This document shows positions 11,983 through 19,374 of a DNA stretch of 64,000 nt, in pieces. The DNA is from Alkalimonas amylolytica (GTDB lineage Bacteria; Pseudomonadota; Gammaproteobacteria; Enterobacterales; Alteromonadaceae): NCBI RefSeq assembly GCF_900107845.1, contig NZ_FNRM01000005.1:62001-126000 (forward strand), given 5' to 3'. A program made the position numbers and the translations under genes. Numbering within the stretch: the first letter of the stretch is position 1; the number at the start of each line of letters is the position of its first letter. The notes below the pieces were generated by a model. The model made no database searches. It had not been told where the DNA came from and saw only the letters and a list, made by a program, of their open reading frames with translations.

Positions 11983-13515
11983 ATGCGCTATTCATCCTCG
12001 TTAAGCCGTCTCAGTAAACTAAGTACGATGGCAGCTTTATTGTTGTCTGCCTCAGCCATTGCTGAGCCTTTATCTGGCGCTCGCAGTGCCATGCTGGAAC
12101 CTTGTCATGCCAAGGGGCTCAGTGATCGCATGCTGTGCGGACGTATCAACCAACCCGTATCAACCGACAATGATGGCAGCGATCAAGGCAGCATTGGCAT
12201 TCATTTTGCCGTGCTACCGGCCATTAAGCCCGTCTATCCGAATGAAGCGGTGCTGGCTTTTGCCGGTGGCCCTGGCCAATCCGCTTTTGACGTTGCTGCA
12301 AGCTTCGCGCACTCGTTGCGCTATGCCCGCGAGACGCGTGATATTGTGTTGGTTGACCAGCGTGGCACTGGCCGATCCGGGTTATTGCAGTGCGATGCGA
12401 TGGATCTTGTCACTCAGTTTGCGCTCGATGAGAGTTCAATCGACATGTCAGAACTGATACGCAGCGAAATGAAGGCTTGCCAGCAACAGCTTCAGGTTGA
12501 TTTACAGCACTACACCACTCAGGCTGCAGCCAGTGATTTCGAGGCCGTCCGGCTAGCACTGGGTTACCAGAAACTCCATTTATACGGCGGCTCTTATGGC
12601 ACCCGCATGGCGCAGGAATACATGCGCCAATACCCGCAAGCCGTGTTGAGTGCGACTTTGGATGGCGTGGTTGCCTTTCAGCAAAGTTTTGCTGCTATGG
12701 GGCTGGCATCGGATGCCTCTTTGGCGGCATTGTACCGGGACTGTGAAGCCTCACCGGCTTGTAGCAAGACATTTCCTGAAGCCAGCCAGCAGTTGCAGCA
12801 GCTGATCACACAGCTTGAGCAAGCACCCATCCACACCGTAGTTCGGCACCCCCGCACGTTTGAGCGCATCGAGCTGACATTAACCCGCTCCAAGTTGCAG
12901 CAGGCACTTCGGTTTGGCCTCTACAGCAACAGCACCCGCGCTTTGATCCCATTGGCTGTTGAAAAGGCCAGTCAGGGTGATTACAGCGCCTTGGTTGGTT
13001 TGATGCTGGCACAGGACATGGTGACCGACTTGTCCATTGGTGTGAATACTGCAGTGGTTTGCGTGGAAGACTGGCCATTTTGGACCGAAGAAAACCGGGC
13101 TTACTACAGCGACAGCTATCTGGGACGGGAATGGATGGCAGCGGTCGATAGCATTTGTCCGATCTGGCAGCTAACACCTGCAGCAGCGGACTTTCTTCAA
13201 CCGCTAAGCACCGAGATACCGGTGTTGCTGCTATCCGGTGCGTTGGATCCGGTCACGCCGCCCGAGGGAGCAGAGCTTGCGATGACCCGAATGCGTCATG
13301 CCAAACATCTGATTGCACCGGAAGCAACCCATATTGTTGCCAGCCAAAGTCGTTGTGCCCCCAAATTAATCAGTCAGTTTATTGCTGAGCAGTCGGTCGA
13401 AGCGCTGGATGGTAGCTGCCTGGAACAACCACTTCGTCAGTCATTTTTGACCAACGCCAATGGTATCGCGATGCCGACGGCACCAGCGTCAATACAACAT
13501 CAGAATCAGGAGTAA
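11983..13515 (+). CDS. secreted alpha/beta-hydrolase peptidase (S33, tripeptidyl/prolyl aminopeptidase-like)
   Basis: This is a probable exported exopeptidase. A signal peptide of about 27 residues (ending SASAIA) precedes an alpha/beta-hydrolase domain with the oxyanion segment AGGPGQS near residue 92. The nucleophile elbow GGSYG has Ser204, and a TAP-like C-terminal part carries Asp422 (GALDPVTPP) and His450 (EATHIVA), completing a catalytic triad. The pattern fits S33 aminopeptidases that release N-terminal residues or short peptides; the exact specificity cannot be read. Length is 510 residues. It stands three bases before an ABC ATPase gene and probably shares its transcript, starting from promoter copy A. 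Confidence 0.85.
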   Translation: MRYSSSLSRLSKLSTMAALLLSASAIAEPLSGARSAMLEPCHAKGLSDRMLCGRINQPVSTDNDGSDQGSIGIHFAVLPAIKPVYPNEAVLAFAGGPGQSAFDVAASFAHSLRYARETRDIVLVDQRGTGRSGLLQCDAMDLVTQFALDESSIDMSELIRSEMKACQQQLQVDLQHYTTQAAASDFEAVRLALGYQKLHLYGGSYGTRMAQEYMRQYPQAVLSATLDGVVAFQQSFAAMGLASDASLAALYRDCEASPACSKTFPEASQQLQQLITQLEQAPIHTVVRHPRTFERIELTLTRSKLQQALRFGLYSNSTRALIPLAVEKASQGDYSALVGLMLAQDMVTDLSIGVNTAVVCVEDWPFWTEENRAYYSDSYLGREWMAAVDSICPIWQLTPAAADFLQPLSTEIPVLLLSGALDPVTPPEGAELAMTRMRHAKHLIAPEATHIVASQSRCAPKLISQFIAEQSVEALDGSCLEQPLRQSFLTNANGIAMPTAPASIQHQNQE

Positions 13516-13518
13516 GCC

Positions 13519-14253
13519 ATGATCAAAGTCACGGATTTGTACAAAAAAATAGGCGAGGTTCAGGCGTTGAATGGCCTGAGCTTCCAGGCAGAAAATGGCA
13601 CTATAACTGGCTTGTTGGGGCCAAATGGGGCAGGGAAAACCACTTGCTTACGTACCTTGTTTGGCCTGCTAAAAGCCGACCGTGGTCAGGCTGAAATCGA
13701 TGGGCTGGATATCGCCAGGCAACCACTGCAGGCGCGAAAGCAGCTGGGGTTGTTTCCGGATCCTTTTGGCCTGTACGAGCGATTAACCCCACGTGAGTAT
13801 CTGGAGTTTTTTGCCGGGATCAATGGCATGGCAACAGCTGATGCTCGGCAGGCTGCAGCCAAAGTGCTGCAAGTACTGCAGATGGACGACATTGCCGACC
13901 GGCGCTGTCAGGGGTTTTCACAGGGCCAACGGATGAAAGTGGCCTTGGCACAGTCCATTGTGCATCAACCCACCAATATTGTGCTGGATGAACCCACCCG
14001 TGGTCTGGATGTGATGAGCACCCGGGTATTGCGCGAGCTGCTGCTGCGCCTGAAGCAACAAGGGCATTGTGTGCTTTTTTCCAGCCATGTGATGCAGGAG
14101 GTTGCAGCCCTCTGTGATCAGGTGGTGGTGATGGCCAAAGGCAGGGTATTGGCGCAGGGCACGCCGGCTGAACTTTGTGCCAGCACCGGTAAAAATAACC
14201 TTGAAGAAGCATTTATTGCATTAATTGGAACCGATGAAGGAATCGCAGCATGA
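13519..14253 (+). CDS. ABC transporter ATP-binding protein (NatA-like)
   Basis: This is a single-domain ABC ATPase of 244 residues. Walker A is GPNGAGKTT at about residues 34-42, the signature is FSQGQRMKVALA, and Walker B is NIVLDEPTRGLD. The Q-rich signature and the GLDVMSTRVLRELLLRLK segment resemble NatA and other ATPases partnered with ABC-2 permeases. It lies three bases after the peptidase gene and overlaps the permease gene by four bases (ATGA), so it energises the next gene product. The substrate is unknown; sodium or drug export is the usual guess for NatAB. Confidence 0.88.
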   Translation: MIKVTDLYKKIGEVQALNGLSFQAENGTITGLLGPNGAGKTTCLRTLFGLLKADRGQAEIDGLDIARQPLQARKQLGLFPDPFGLYERLTPREYLEFFAGINGMATADARQAAAKVLQVLQMDDIADRRCQGFSQGQRMKVALAQSIVHQPTNIVLDEPTRGLDVMSTRVLRELLLRLKQQGHCVLFSSHVMQEVAALCDQVVVMAKGRVLAQGTPAELCASTGKNNLEEAFIALIGTDEGIAA

Positions 14254-15386
14254 TCGCATTAATTCGCACTTTGTTACGGAAAGAACTGCTGGATGCCAGT
14301 CGTGATAAACGCTCCGTGATGGCGGGCCTGTATTACGCTATCGGTACCCCGGTGCTGATGTGTCTGTTGTTTGCGGTACTGCTGCAGCAATTGAGCTCGA
14401 ACGATGAACTGTACATCCGCATCGATAACGTCGATGCTGGTCCTGCTCTGGTGCAGTACCTGGCCAACCGTGACATTCTTCATGGCGATGAAAGTAAAGC
14501 CAGAGCGATACGACTATCGCTGGCGGATAACTTTGAACAGCAGATGCAGCAAGGCAGGCCGGCGACCGTGATCTTGGATGCGGATCATTCAGATGATCGC
14601 TTGCTAAGTTCCATCCGGCGCATCGAGCGGGCTCTGGGGCACTACAACAGCGAGGTGGCTCAATTACGGCTGATGGCGCGTGGTATTGATCCGGCGCTGA
14701 TGCAGCCGGTGGATGTGCAAATCCATGATCAGGCAACGCCGGATTCGCGTGGTGGCATGTTTTTGGGGATTGCTACGCTGACCATCATTCTGACCTTGTT
14801 TTATGCCGCCATGAACCTGGCCATTGATACCAGTGCCGGTGAGCGTGAACGCAACTCACTGACTTTGTTGCTGAGTCAGCCTTTGCTGAGCTGGCAGCTG
14901 GTTGTTGCCAAAGTGCTGGCCATTACCAGCTTTTCCATGCTAGGTCTGGTGGTCATTCTGGTGGTTTCTAAGTTTGCCTATGGCCTGGTACCCTGGGAGC
15001 AATTGGGTTTTACCATCCGTTTGAATGCCGACTTTATGTTGTTCACGCTGTTGATTGGCATGCCATTGGCGCTGTTGTCTGCTAGTCTGCAAGTTTTGGT
15101 GTCCTTTATGGCCAAGTCGTTCAAAGAGGCGCAAACCTACGTCACCATGGTGCTTTTTATTCCACTGACGTTGAGCATGGTGACCACCTACAACATCGCC
15201 AGCGACTACGTGCAATGGCTGCCAATAGCGGCACAGCAGCAGGCGATGATCGAGTATTTAAAGGGCAGCGCTTTGCCACTGCCGCAATTGCTGGTATCCA
15301 CCCTGCTAACCTTGTTGCTGTTTGTCCTGTTCAGCTATGGCAGCAGCCGGCTCTTAAAAAGTGAAAAAGTTGTCTTTGGTTTATAA
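14250..15386 (+). CDS. ABC-2 type permease (NatB-like)
   Basis: This is the membrane partner of the preceding ATPase, with 378 residues. An N-terminal helix (about residues 25-45) is followed by a large extracytoplasmic domain and then a block of five hydrophobic segments from about residue 170 to 365, the NatB/ABC-2 layout. The segment SAGERERNSLTLLLSQP is the coupling motif typical of ABC-2 permeases. Its start overlaps the ATPase stop (ATGA). The C-terminus ends just before a strong hairpin terminator. Confidence 0.87.
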   Translation: MIALIRTLLRKELLDASRDKRSVMAGLYYAIGTPVLMCLLFAVLLQQLSSNDELYIRIDNVDAGPALVQYLANRDILHGDESKARAIRLSLADNFEQQMQQGRPATVILDADHSDDRLLSSIRRIERALGHYNSEVAQLRLMARGIDPALMQPVDVQIHDQATPDSRGGMFLGIATLTIILTLFYAAMNLAIDTSAGERERNSLTLLLSQPLLSWQLVVAKVLAITSFSMLGLVVILVVSKFAYGLVPWEQLGFTIRLNADFMLFTLLIGMPLALLSASLQVLVSFMAKSFKEAQTYVTMVLFIPLTLSMVTTYNIASDYVQWLPIAAQQQAMIEYLKGSALPLPQLLVSTLLTLLLFVLFSYGSSRLLKSEKVVFGL

Positions 15387-15389
15387 TGA

Positions 15390-15421
15390 CCAGCCCCGGT
15401 GGTATGACCGGGGCTGGTTTT
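15390..15421 (+). terminator. intrinsic terminator after the NatAB-like operon
   Basis: A perfect 10-bp stem CCAGCCCCGG/CCGGGGCTGG (15390-15399 with 15408-15417) with an eight-base loop is followed by four T residues. It lies between convergent genes and touches the stop of the minus-strand regulator at 15420, so it may also help end that transcript. Confidence 0.85.
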
Positions 15422-17561
15422 AGCGCCACTCAACAAACTTAATGGACTGCTCTGCCGGCTGGTAGATGGTTAGAAAAACGGTGTTTGCCGAGTGCGGATC
15501 AGGTTGCAGTTGTATAATCTGGTAAGGAATATCCCAAATTTGGGTTTGCTCTGGATTGCCCGGCAAGGTTCTGGCCAAAGTTCCCATGATGTTGAAACGA
15601 TAGATGGCATCTTGCTGGAACCGCATCACCGGGAACCATTGGCTTCGTTCGTCAGCAGCCAGTACGGGGCTATCTTGGCGGCCACCATCGACATAACGCA
15701 TCAGTTGACCCGCTCTGTGGTAGTGCAGCTGGCCTGTCGCATCCACCACCGGATGGGTGGCAGGAAGATGGCTTTTTTGCTGCCATTGCTCGCTGAACAA
15801 ATCGTATGACCAGACATACTCACCGCTTTGTTGCACTTTCACCAGATAAAGCCCGCTGCTGTCAGCTTTCCAAACTGGCCGCCCAACATTGCTCTGATCA
15901 CTTTTTTGCCTGAGATGTTGTTGCTGAATATCCAGCACATACAAATTGCCCGCCTGAGAAAACGCGACCATACGCCCGTTGGGTGACCAGGACAGATCGG
16001 CAATGGGACTGCTGGATTCTGCTAGTTCTGTCAGCTGTTGCAAGCCATCCTTGTTCTGCAGCCACAACTGCCAGCTGCCGGTAAAGTCTGCCGAAAAAAC
16101 CGAGCGATCGGTTTGGGTCGGATCCAGTGCAATGGCCATGGTGTTGCCAGCCGCATGCAGCAAGGGTGTGACTTCAACTTCTGCATCATCGTCATCAAGA
16201 CTAACTTTTACAATGTGAAAGTTATGTTGGTTGCTGCTGATGGTTAATGGCGAGGTGTACGCCTGATGGTCGGAATAAAGGCTAAGCTCGCCAATCTGAG
16301 TGCCATCGGGTAGCCGCTTTAACTGCATCTCTTTGGTGTGCACATCGACGTAGACCAGAGCGTCGTTGGCAGGAACAACCAGATAGCGGTCATCCAGGCT
16401 CCAGCTCAGATCAAGCAGCAGTATGCTAAAGCTAAAGCGATACAGCAATTGATGCTCCCGGCTGGCCGGATCGTAGAGGTAGAGGTGAGGTATACTTTCA
16501 TCGTTGTAATAGAGGTAAGCCAAACGCTCACCCGAGCGGGACAGTGCCAGGACAGAGGCACCAATGCCGGATTCCGGCGCACTTAGCAGCACGCGATGAT
16601 TGCCAGACTCCAGTTGCTTCGCCATCAGGCTGGCGGGTGTAAAGGGACCGTTGGCCGACTCGGTGTAATACAGTGTCTTGCCATCGCTACTCAGTTGTGC
16701 GACCCCAAATACCAAACCTTTGCAGGTACTTAAGGTGCGCGCCTCGTAAAGCGGATAGTGTTCCAGCTGATACAGCCGGTAGGAACAGCTGCCATCCTGA
16801 GTGCCAAGCTCCATGGTTAAAAGCTGCCGGCTGCCGGGTTGCCAGCTTTGCAGACTGATTAGGGTATGCTCCCGTTCCAGCACCAGATCTTGCAAGCTCA
16901 ATGGGTTGAGCAACGAGCGGACTATGGTCCGGATACTGCCGTCTGGCTGGGTGTGGTTGAAGGCGAGTAAGCTTTTATCCGTTGACAGCAAAGGCCTGGA
17001 TTCAACGCCTTTGTACCAGGTTACTTTTTGCTGTTGGCTAATGGTCAGTTCTGAGCGCTCGATGCCAGCAGGCTGCGAGCTGCTGGTCGCAGCTTTATTG
17101 CTGCTACCCTGCCAAAAAGCCAGGCTGCTGATAAGGATCAGTAGAGTCAGAGCGCTGCCCCACCACCATTTTTTCGCGATGGGTAGGCTGTTACCTGCCG
17201 ATAGAGCCGGTGCTGACCCGGCTTCGTGCGTCGCAGAGGACTGACTTTGCAGGCTTGAGCTGGTAGAAACATCCAATTGCAAGCTGTAGCCTTTGCGATG
17301 ATGCGTTTTTATGGGGGACTGAGGAAGATCCGGGTGCTGCAGTACTTTGCGTAGCTCAGAAATAGCGCGGTTAATGGCGTTATCATCAACATAGCTTTGC
17401 TGCCAGACGGCATCAATCAGTTGCTGTCGGCTAAGGATTTGCCTGGGATGCTCCACAAAGTAAAGTAGCAACTTAAACAGCAGAGGCTCCAGCTCACAGC
17501 GTTGTTGTCCATGCTGAATGCTGTAATCCTCCGGGTTTACTTTCCATGGCCCTAAATACAC
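15420..17561 (-). CDS. CadC/ToxR-like membrane regulator with beta-propeller sensor domain (R1)
   Basis: The protein has 713 residues. Residues 1-97 form an OmpR-type winged helix (DAVWQQSYVDDNAINRAISELRK; IKTHHRKGYSL). A low-complexity linker leads to one membrane helix at about 128-148. The remaining ~560 residues are periplasmic WD40/TolB-like repeats (motifs such as LAFSHTQPDGS and DLSWSPNGRMVAFS). This matches one-component CadC-like regulators that bind DNA while anchored in the inner membrane. It is divergent from the 17877-19241 gene group and may control it. Two relatives with the same order of domains occur at 24499 and 31165. No ligand can be named. Confidence 0.85.
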   Translation of the reverse strand: MYLGPWKVNPEDYSIQHGQQRCELEPLLFKLLLYFVEHPRQILSRQQLIDAVWQQSYVDDNAINRAISELRKVLQHPDLPQSPIKTHHRKGYSLQLDVSTSSSLQSQSSATHEAGSAPALSAGNSLPIAKKWWWGSALTLLILISSLAFWQGSSNKAATSSSQPAGIERSELTISQQQKVTWYKGVESRPLLSTDKSLLAFNHTQPDGSIRTIVRSLLNPLSLQDLVLEREHTLISLQSWQPGSRQLLTMELGTQDGSCSYRLYQLEHYPLYEARTLSTCKGLVFGVAQLSSDGKTLYYTESANGPFTPASLMAKQLESGNHRVLLSAPESGIGASVLALSRSGERLAYLYYNDESIPHLYLYDPASREHQLLYRFSFSILLLDLSWSLDDRYLVVPANDALVYVDVHTKEMQLKRLPDGTQIGELSLYSDHQAYTSPLTISSNQHNFHIVKVSLDDDDAEVEVTPLLHAAGNTMAIALDPTQTDRSVFSADFTGSWQLWLQNKDGLQQLTELAESSSPIADLSWSPNGRMVAFSQAGNLYVLDIQQQHLRQKSDQSNVGRPVWKADSSGLYLVKVQQSGEYVWSYDLFSEQWQQKSHLPATHPVVDATGQLHYHRAGQLMRYVDGGRQDSPVLAADERSQWFPVMRFQQDAIYRFNIMGTLARTLPGNPEQTQIWDIPYQIIQLQPDPHSANTVFLTIYQPAEQSIKFVEWR

Positions 17562-17876
17562 CGTGACTCCCTTATTCGTAACATCATGCCCACCACTCTG
17601 CTGCTACTGTAATGGAATTGCTGATAAAACGAAACAGTGACCACCAAAAACCTTATGAAAACCAGATAATATTTCCATAAGGTTTTTTATGTCCTTTATT
17701 TTCAAAAGCTTATTTTTTGATCGTTAGATATAAATCCATTAGACCTTGATAAGCGACACCTGGCGAGCGAGGCGCTAGAGTTGGTACCAGTAGTTCAGTT
17801 GACCTAGGTTAGTAGTCAGGAACACTGGTATCCCTGATTTTTAATTTGGACCTCGCGGTTTTTAAGGAGCACAACA
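17562..17876. other. divergent intergenic control region with a 12-bp inverted repeat
   Basis: This gap separates regulator R1 (minus) from the small-protein genes (plus). It holds a perfect 12-bp inverted repeat, AAAAACCTTATG (17646-17657) with its complement at 17676-17687, ending in a T run. Read either way it looks like an AT-rich hairpin terminator or an operator. Promoter copy B follows at 17749-17781. Confidence 0.5.
17749..17781 (+). promoter_or_regulatory. predicted promoter with ATAAGCGAC element (copy B)
   Basis: ATAAGCGAC (17749-17757) overlaps GCGACA as a -35, and TAGAGT (17776-17781) lies 17 bases further as a -10. The block from 17749 to 17766 differs from copy A (11887-11904) at only two of 18 positions, and the spacing is identical. 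It would drive the 33-codon gene starting at 17877. Confidence 0.4.
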
Positions 17877-17978
17877 ATGGAACACAAACAATCTTTGCAA
17901 GATGTGTTCGTTAAGTTTTTTATTTATGGGGCTGTGTTTGGTGCTCTCATGGTGTTTCTGGCTTGGTACTTCATGTAA
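17877..17978 (+). CDS. 33-residue single-pass membrane microprotein
   Basis: A small reading frame with an excellent ribosome site (AAGGAG, 17864-17869, seven bases before ATG) encodes 33 residues. A charged start (MEHKQSLQDVF) is followed by one hydrophobic helix with GxxxG-like small residues (about residues 11-32) and an aromatic end (WYFM). No homologue is recognised. It lies first in the group with the 81-residue secreted protein and the TraB/GumN-like gene, opposite regulator R1. The ribosome site, codon pattern and position argue for a real gene; the function is unknown. Confidence 0.6.
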   Translation: MEHKQSLQDVFVKFFIYGAVFGALMVFLAWYFM

Positions 17979-18100
17979 CAACACCAGGGATAAGTTGCCC
18001 ATTAATGATATGACGAATTGCCCGGTAAGAGTTTCTTTGGTGCTTCGAATCGCCAACAAAATGTTTGGATTTTTGTCGGGCTTTAAAAGAGGAAATTAAA

Positions 18101-18346
18101 ATGAAAAAATTAACATTTTCTGCCATTGCATTGATTTCAGCTGCTGTACTGTTGGGGAACTCGGTTATTGCCGAGTCAACCACGAACTCCGAAGCTGAAA
18201 AAAAGACCGCATCTTACGTGCAGGTGATTGCTGATGAAAGTAGCTCTTTAATGGAGGAGGTGCGTGCAGAAATTCAGCGCGAGTTGAGCCGCCGGATCCG
18301 TGATGCCATTCGAGAGTTGCCATTGTCGTTGAATGGTCCGGGCTAA
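18101..18346 (+). CDS. small secreted protein with amphipathic C-terminal helix
   Basis: This gene encodes 81 residues. A clear signal peptide (MKKLTFSAIALISAAVLLG..., cleavage likely after SVIA) precedes an acidic stretch and a strongly amphipathic, Arg/Glu-rich helix (about residues 49-75) ending in PLSLNGPG. ATG 18101 has GAGG at 18090-18093; an upstream in-frame start at 18065 would bury the signal peptide and is not preferred. No family is recognised. Its layout parallels the 84-residue protein at 26848. It is followed within a few bases by the TraB/GumN-like gene. Confidence 0.7.
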   Translation: MKKLTFSAIALISAAVLLGNSVIAESTTNSEAEKKTASYVQVIADESSSLMEEVRAEIQRELSRRIRDAIRELPLSLNGPG

Positions 18347-18350
18347 CTGC

Positions 18351-19241
18351 ATGCGGTGTGTTCGAATTGGGATCCGGCTGGCACAGTTAGTGATGGTGTC
18401 AGCCAGTCTGTTCCCTGTGTGGTTGCAGGCGGAGTCGGTTGTCTGGAAAGTCAGCAAGGATCAGGATTATCTGTACCTGGCTGGCACCGTGGCCATGCTG
18501 CCAGAGCGGGAGTTTGCCTTGCCGACAGCCATTGAGACGGCTTACAACAAGAGCAACCGGTTAATCCTGGCAGTGCAACAGCTGCAAAGCCCGGATGCGC
18601 AGAACACGCTTGCCCTGTTGCAAGTATTGCACTATTCGCAGGGACAGCAACTGCTGCCGCAACTAACTGCAGCAACAAGACAACAGCTGCAGCAGCATCT
18701 GCTGGAAGTTGGTGTGGACTTGCAGCAGCTGAATGACTACAAGCCGGCGATGGTGATGGTGCAACTCTTGGCCATTGAAAAGCAGCGCCTGCAGCTGAGC
18801 GGCTTCGCTGTGGCTGAGCATGTCGCCGCCCAGGCCCGCAAAGAAGGCCGGATGATTGAGCACTTAGAAAGCTTTGAGCAGCAACTGCAGTGGCTGGCAA
18901 CCTTGGGCCAGGGGCATGAAGAGGCGTTTATCCGGGCCACTCTGTTGCAAGCAGAGCGTTTTGCAAAAGACTACCACCGCCAGCTTGATGCTTGGCGCAG
19001 CGCGGATTTACAGCAACTTACTCCGGTTTTGCAGTGGTTGCAGCAAGTCGATCCGATCACTTACCAGATCGTGTTTTGTTCGCGTCAGCAACAGTGGGTG
19101 GATCAGATCGAGGCCTTTTTCGGCAACGGTTACCGGGAGTTGGTGCTGCTGGATGTACTGCATTTGGCTGGTGAGCAAGGGGTATTGACTCAATTGCAAG
19201 CGCGGGGCTACCAGCTGGAACCCATAATAGAATCTTATTAA
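18351..19241 (+). CDS. TraB/GumN-family protein, probably catalytically inactive
   Basis: The protein has 296 residues with a signal peptide ending near WLQA. The family is recognised from the opening strand YLAGTVAMLPEREFALP and the C-terminal signature QQWVDQIE ... LLDVLHLAGEQGV ... RGYQLEP, which matches the TraB/GumN (PF01963) ending HLxGexGv. The invariant His of the GTxH motif is Ala (GTVA), and the acidic residue expected in the following strand is missing (LILAV), so hydrolase activity is doubtful. ATG 18333, overlapping the upstream gene, is an alternative start. It is probably co-transcribed with the 81-residue protein. Confidence 0.75.
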   Translation: MRCVRIGIRLAQLVMVSASLFPVWLQAESVVWKVSKDQDYLYLAGTVAMLPEREFALPTAIETAYNKSNRLILAVQQLQSPDAQNTLALLQVLHYSQGQQLLPQLTAATRQQLQQHLLEVGVDLQQLNDYKPAMVMVQLLAIEKQRLQLSGFAVAEHVAAQARKEGRMIEHLESFEQQLQWLATLGQGHEEAFIRATLLQAERFAKDYHRQLDAWRSADLQQLTPVLQWLQQVDPITYQIVFCSRQQQWVDQIEAFFGNGYRELVLLDVLHLAGEQGVLTQLQARGYQLEPIIESY

Positions 19242-19374
19242 TGCATTGATTTTTATAGAAGTTATACTTTGGTTACAGCGAAATCATCGCTTAATCCGCT
19301 GCCTGTTATCGCTGCATCGGCCTAAGCGGGTTAGGCTTGCAGCCAATGACAAAACACCAAAAAAGGATGTAACA

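Noticed and set aside
18065-18100. Upstream start for the 81-residue secreted protein
   Set aside because: It would put 12 polar residues before the signal peptide, and the ribosome site fits the later ATG at 18101.
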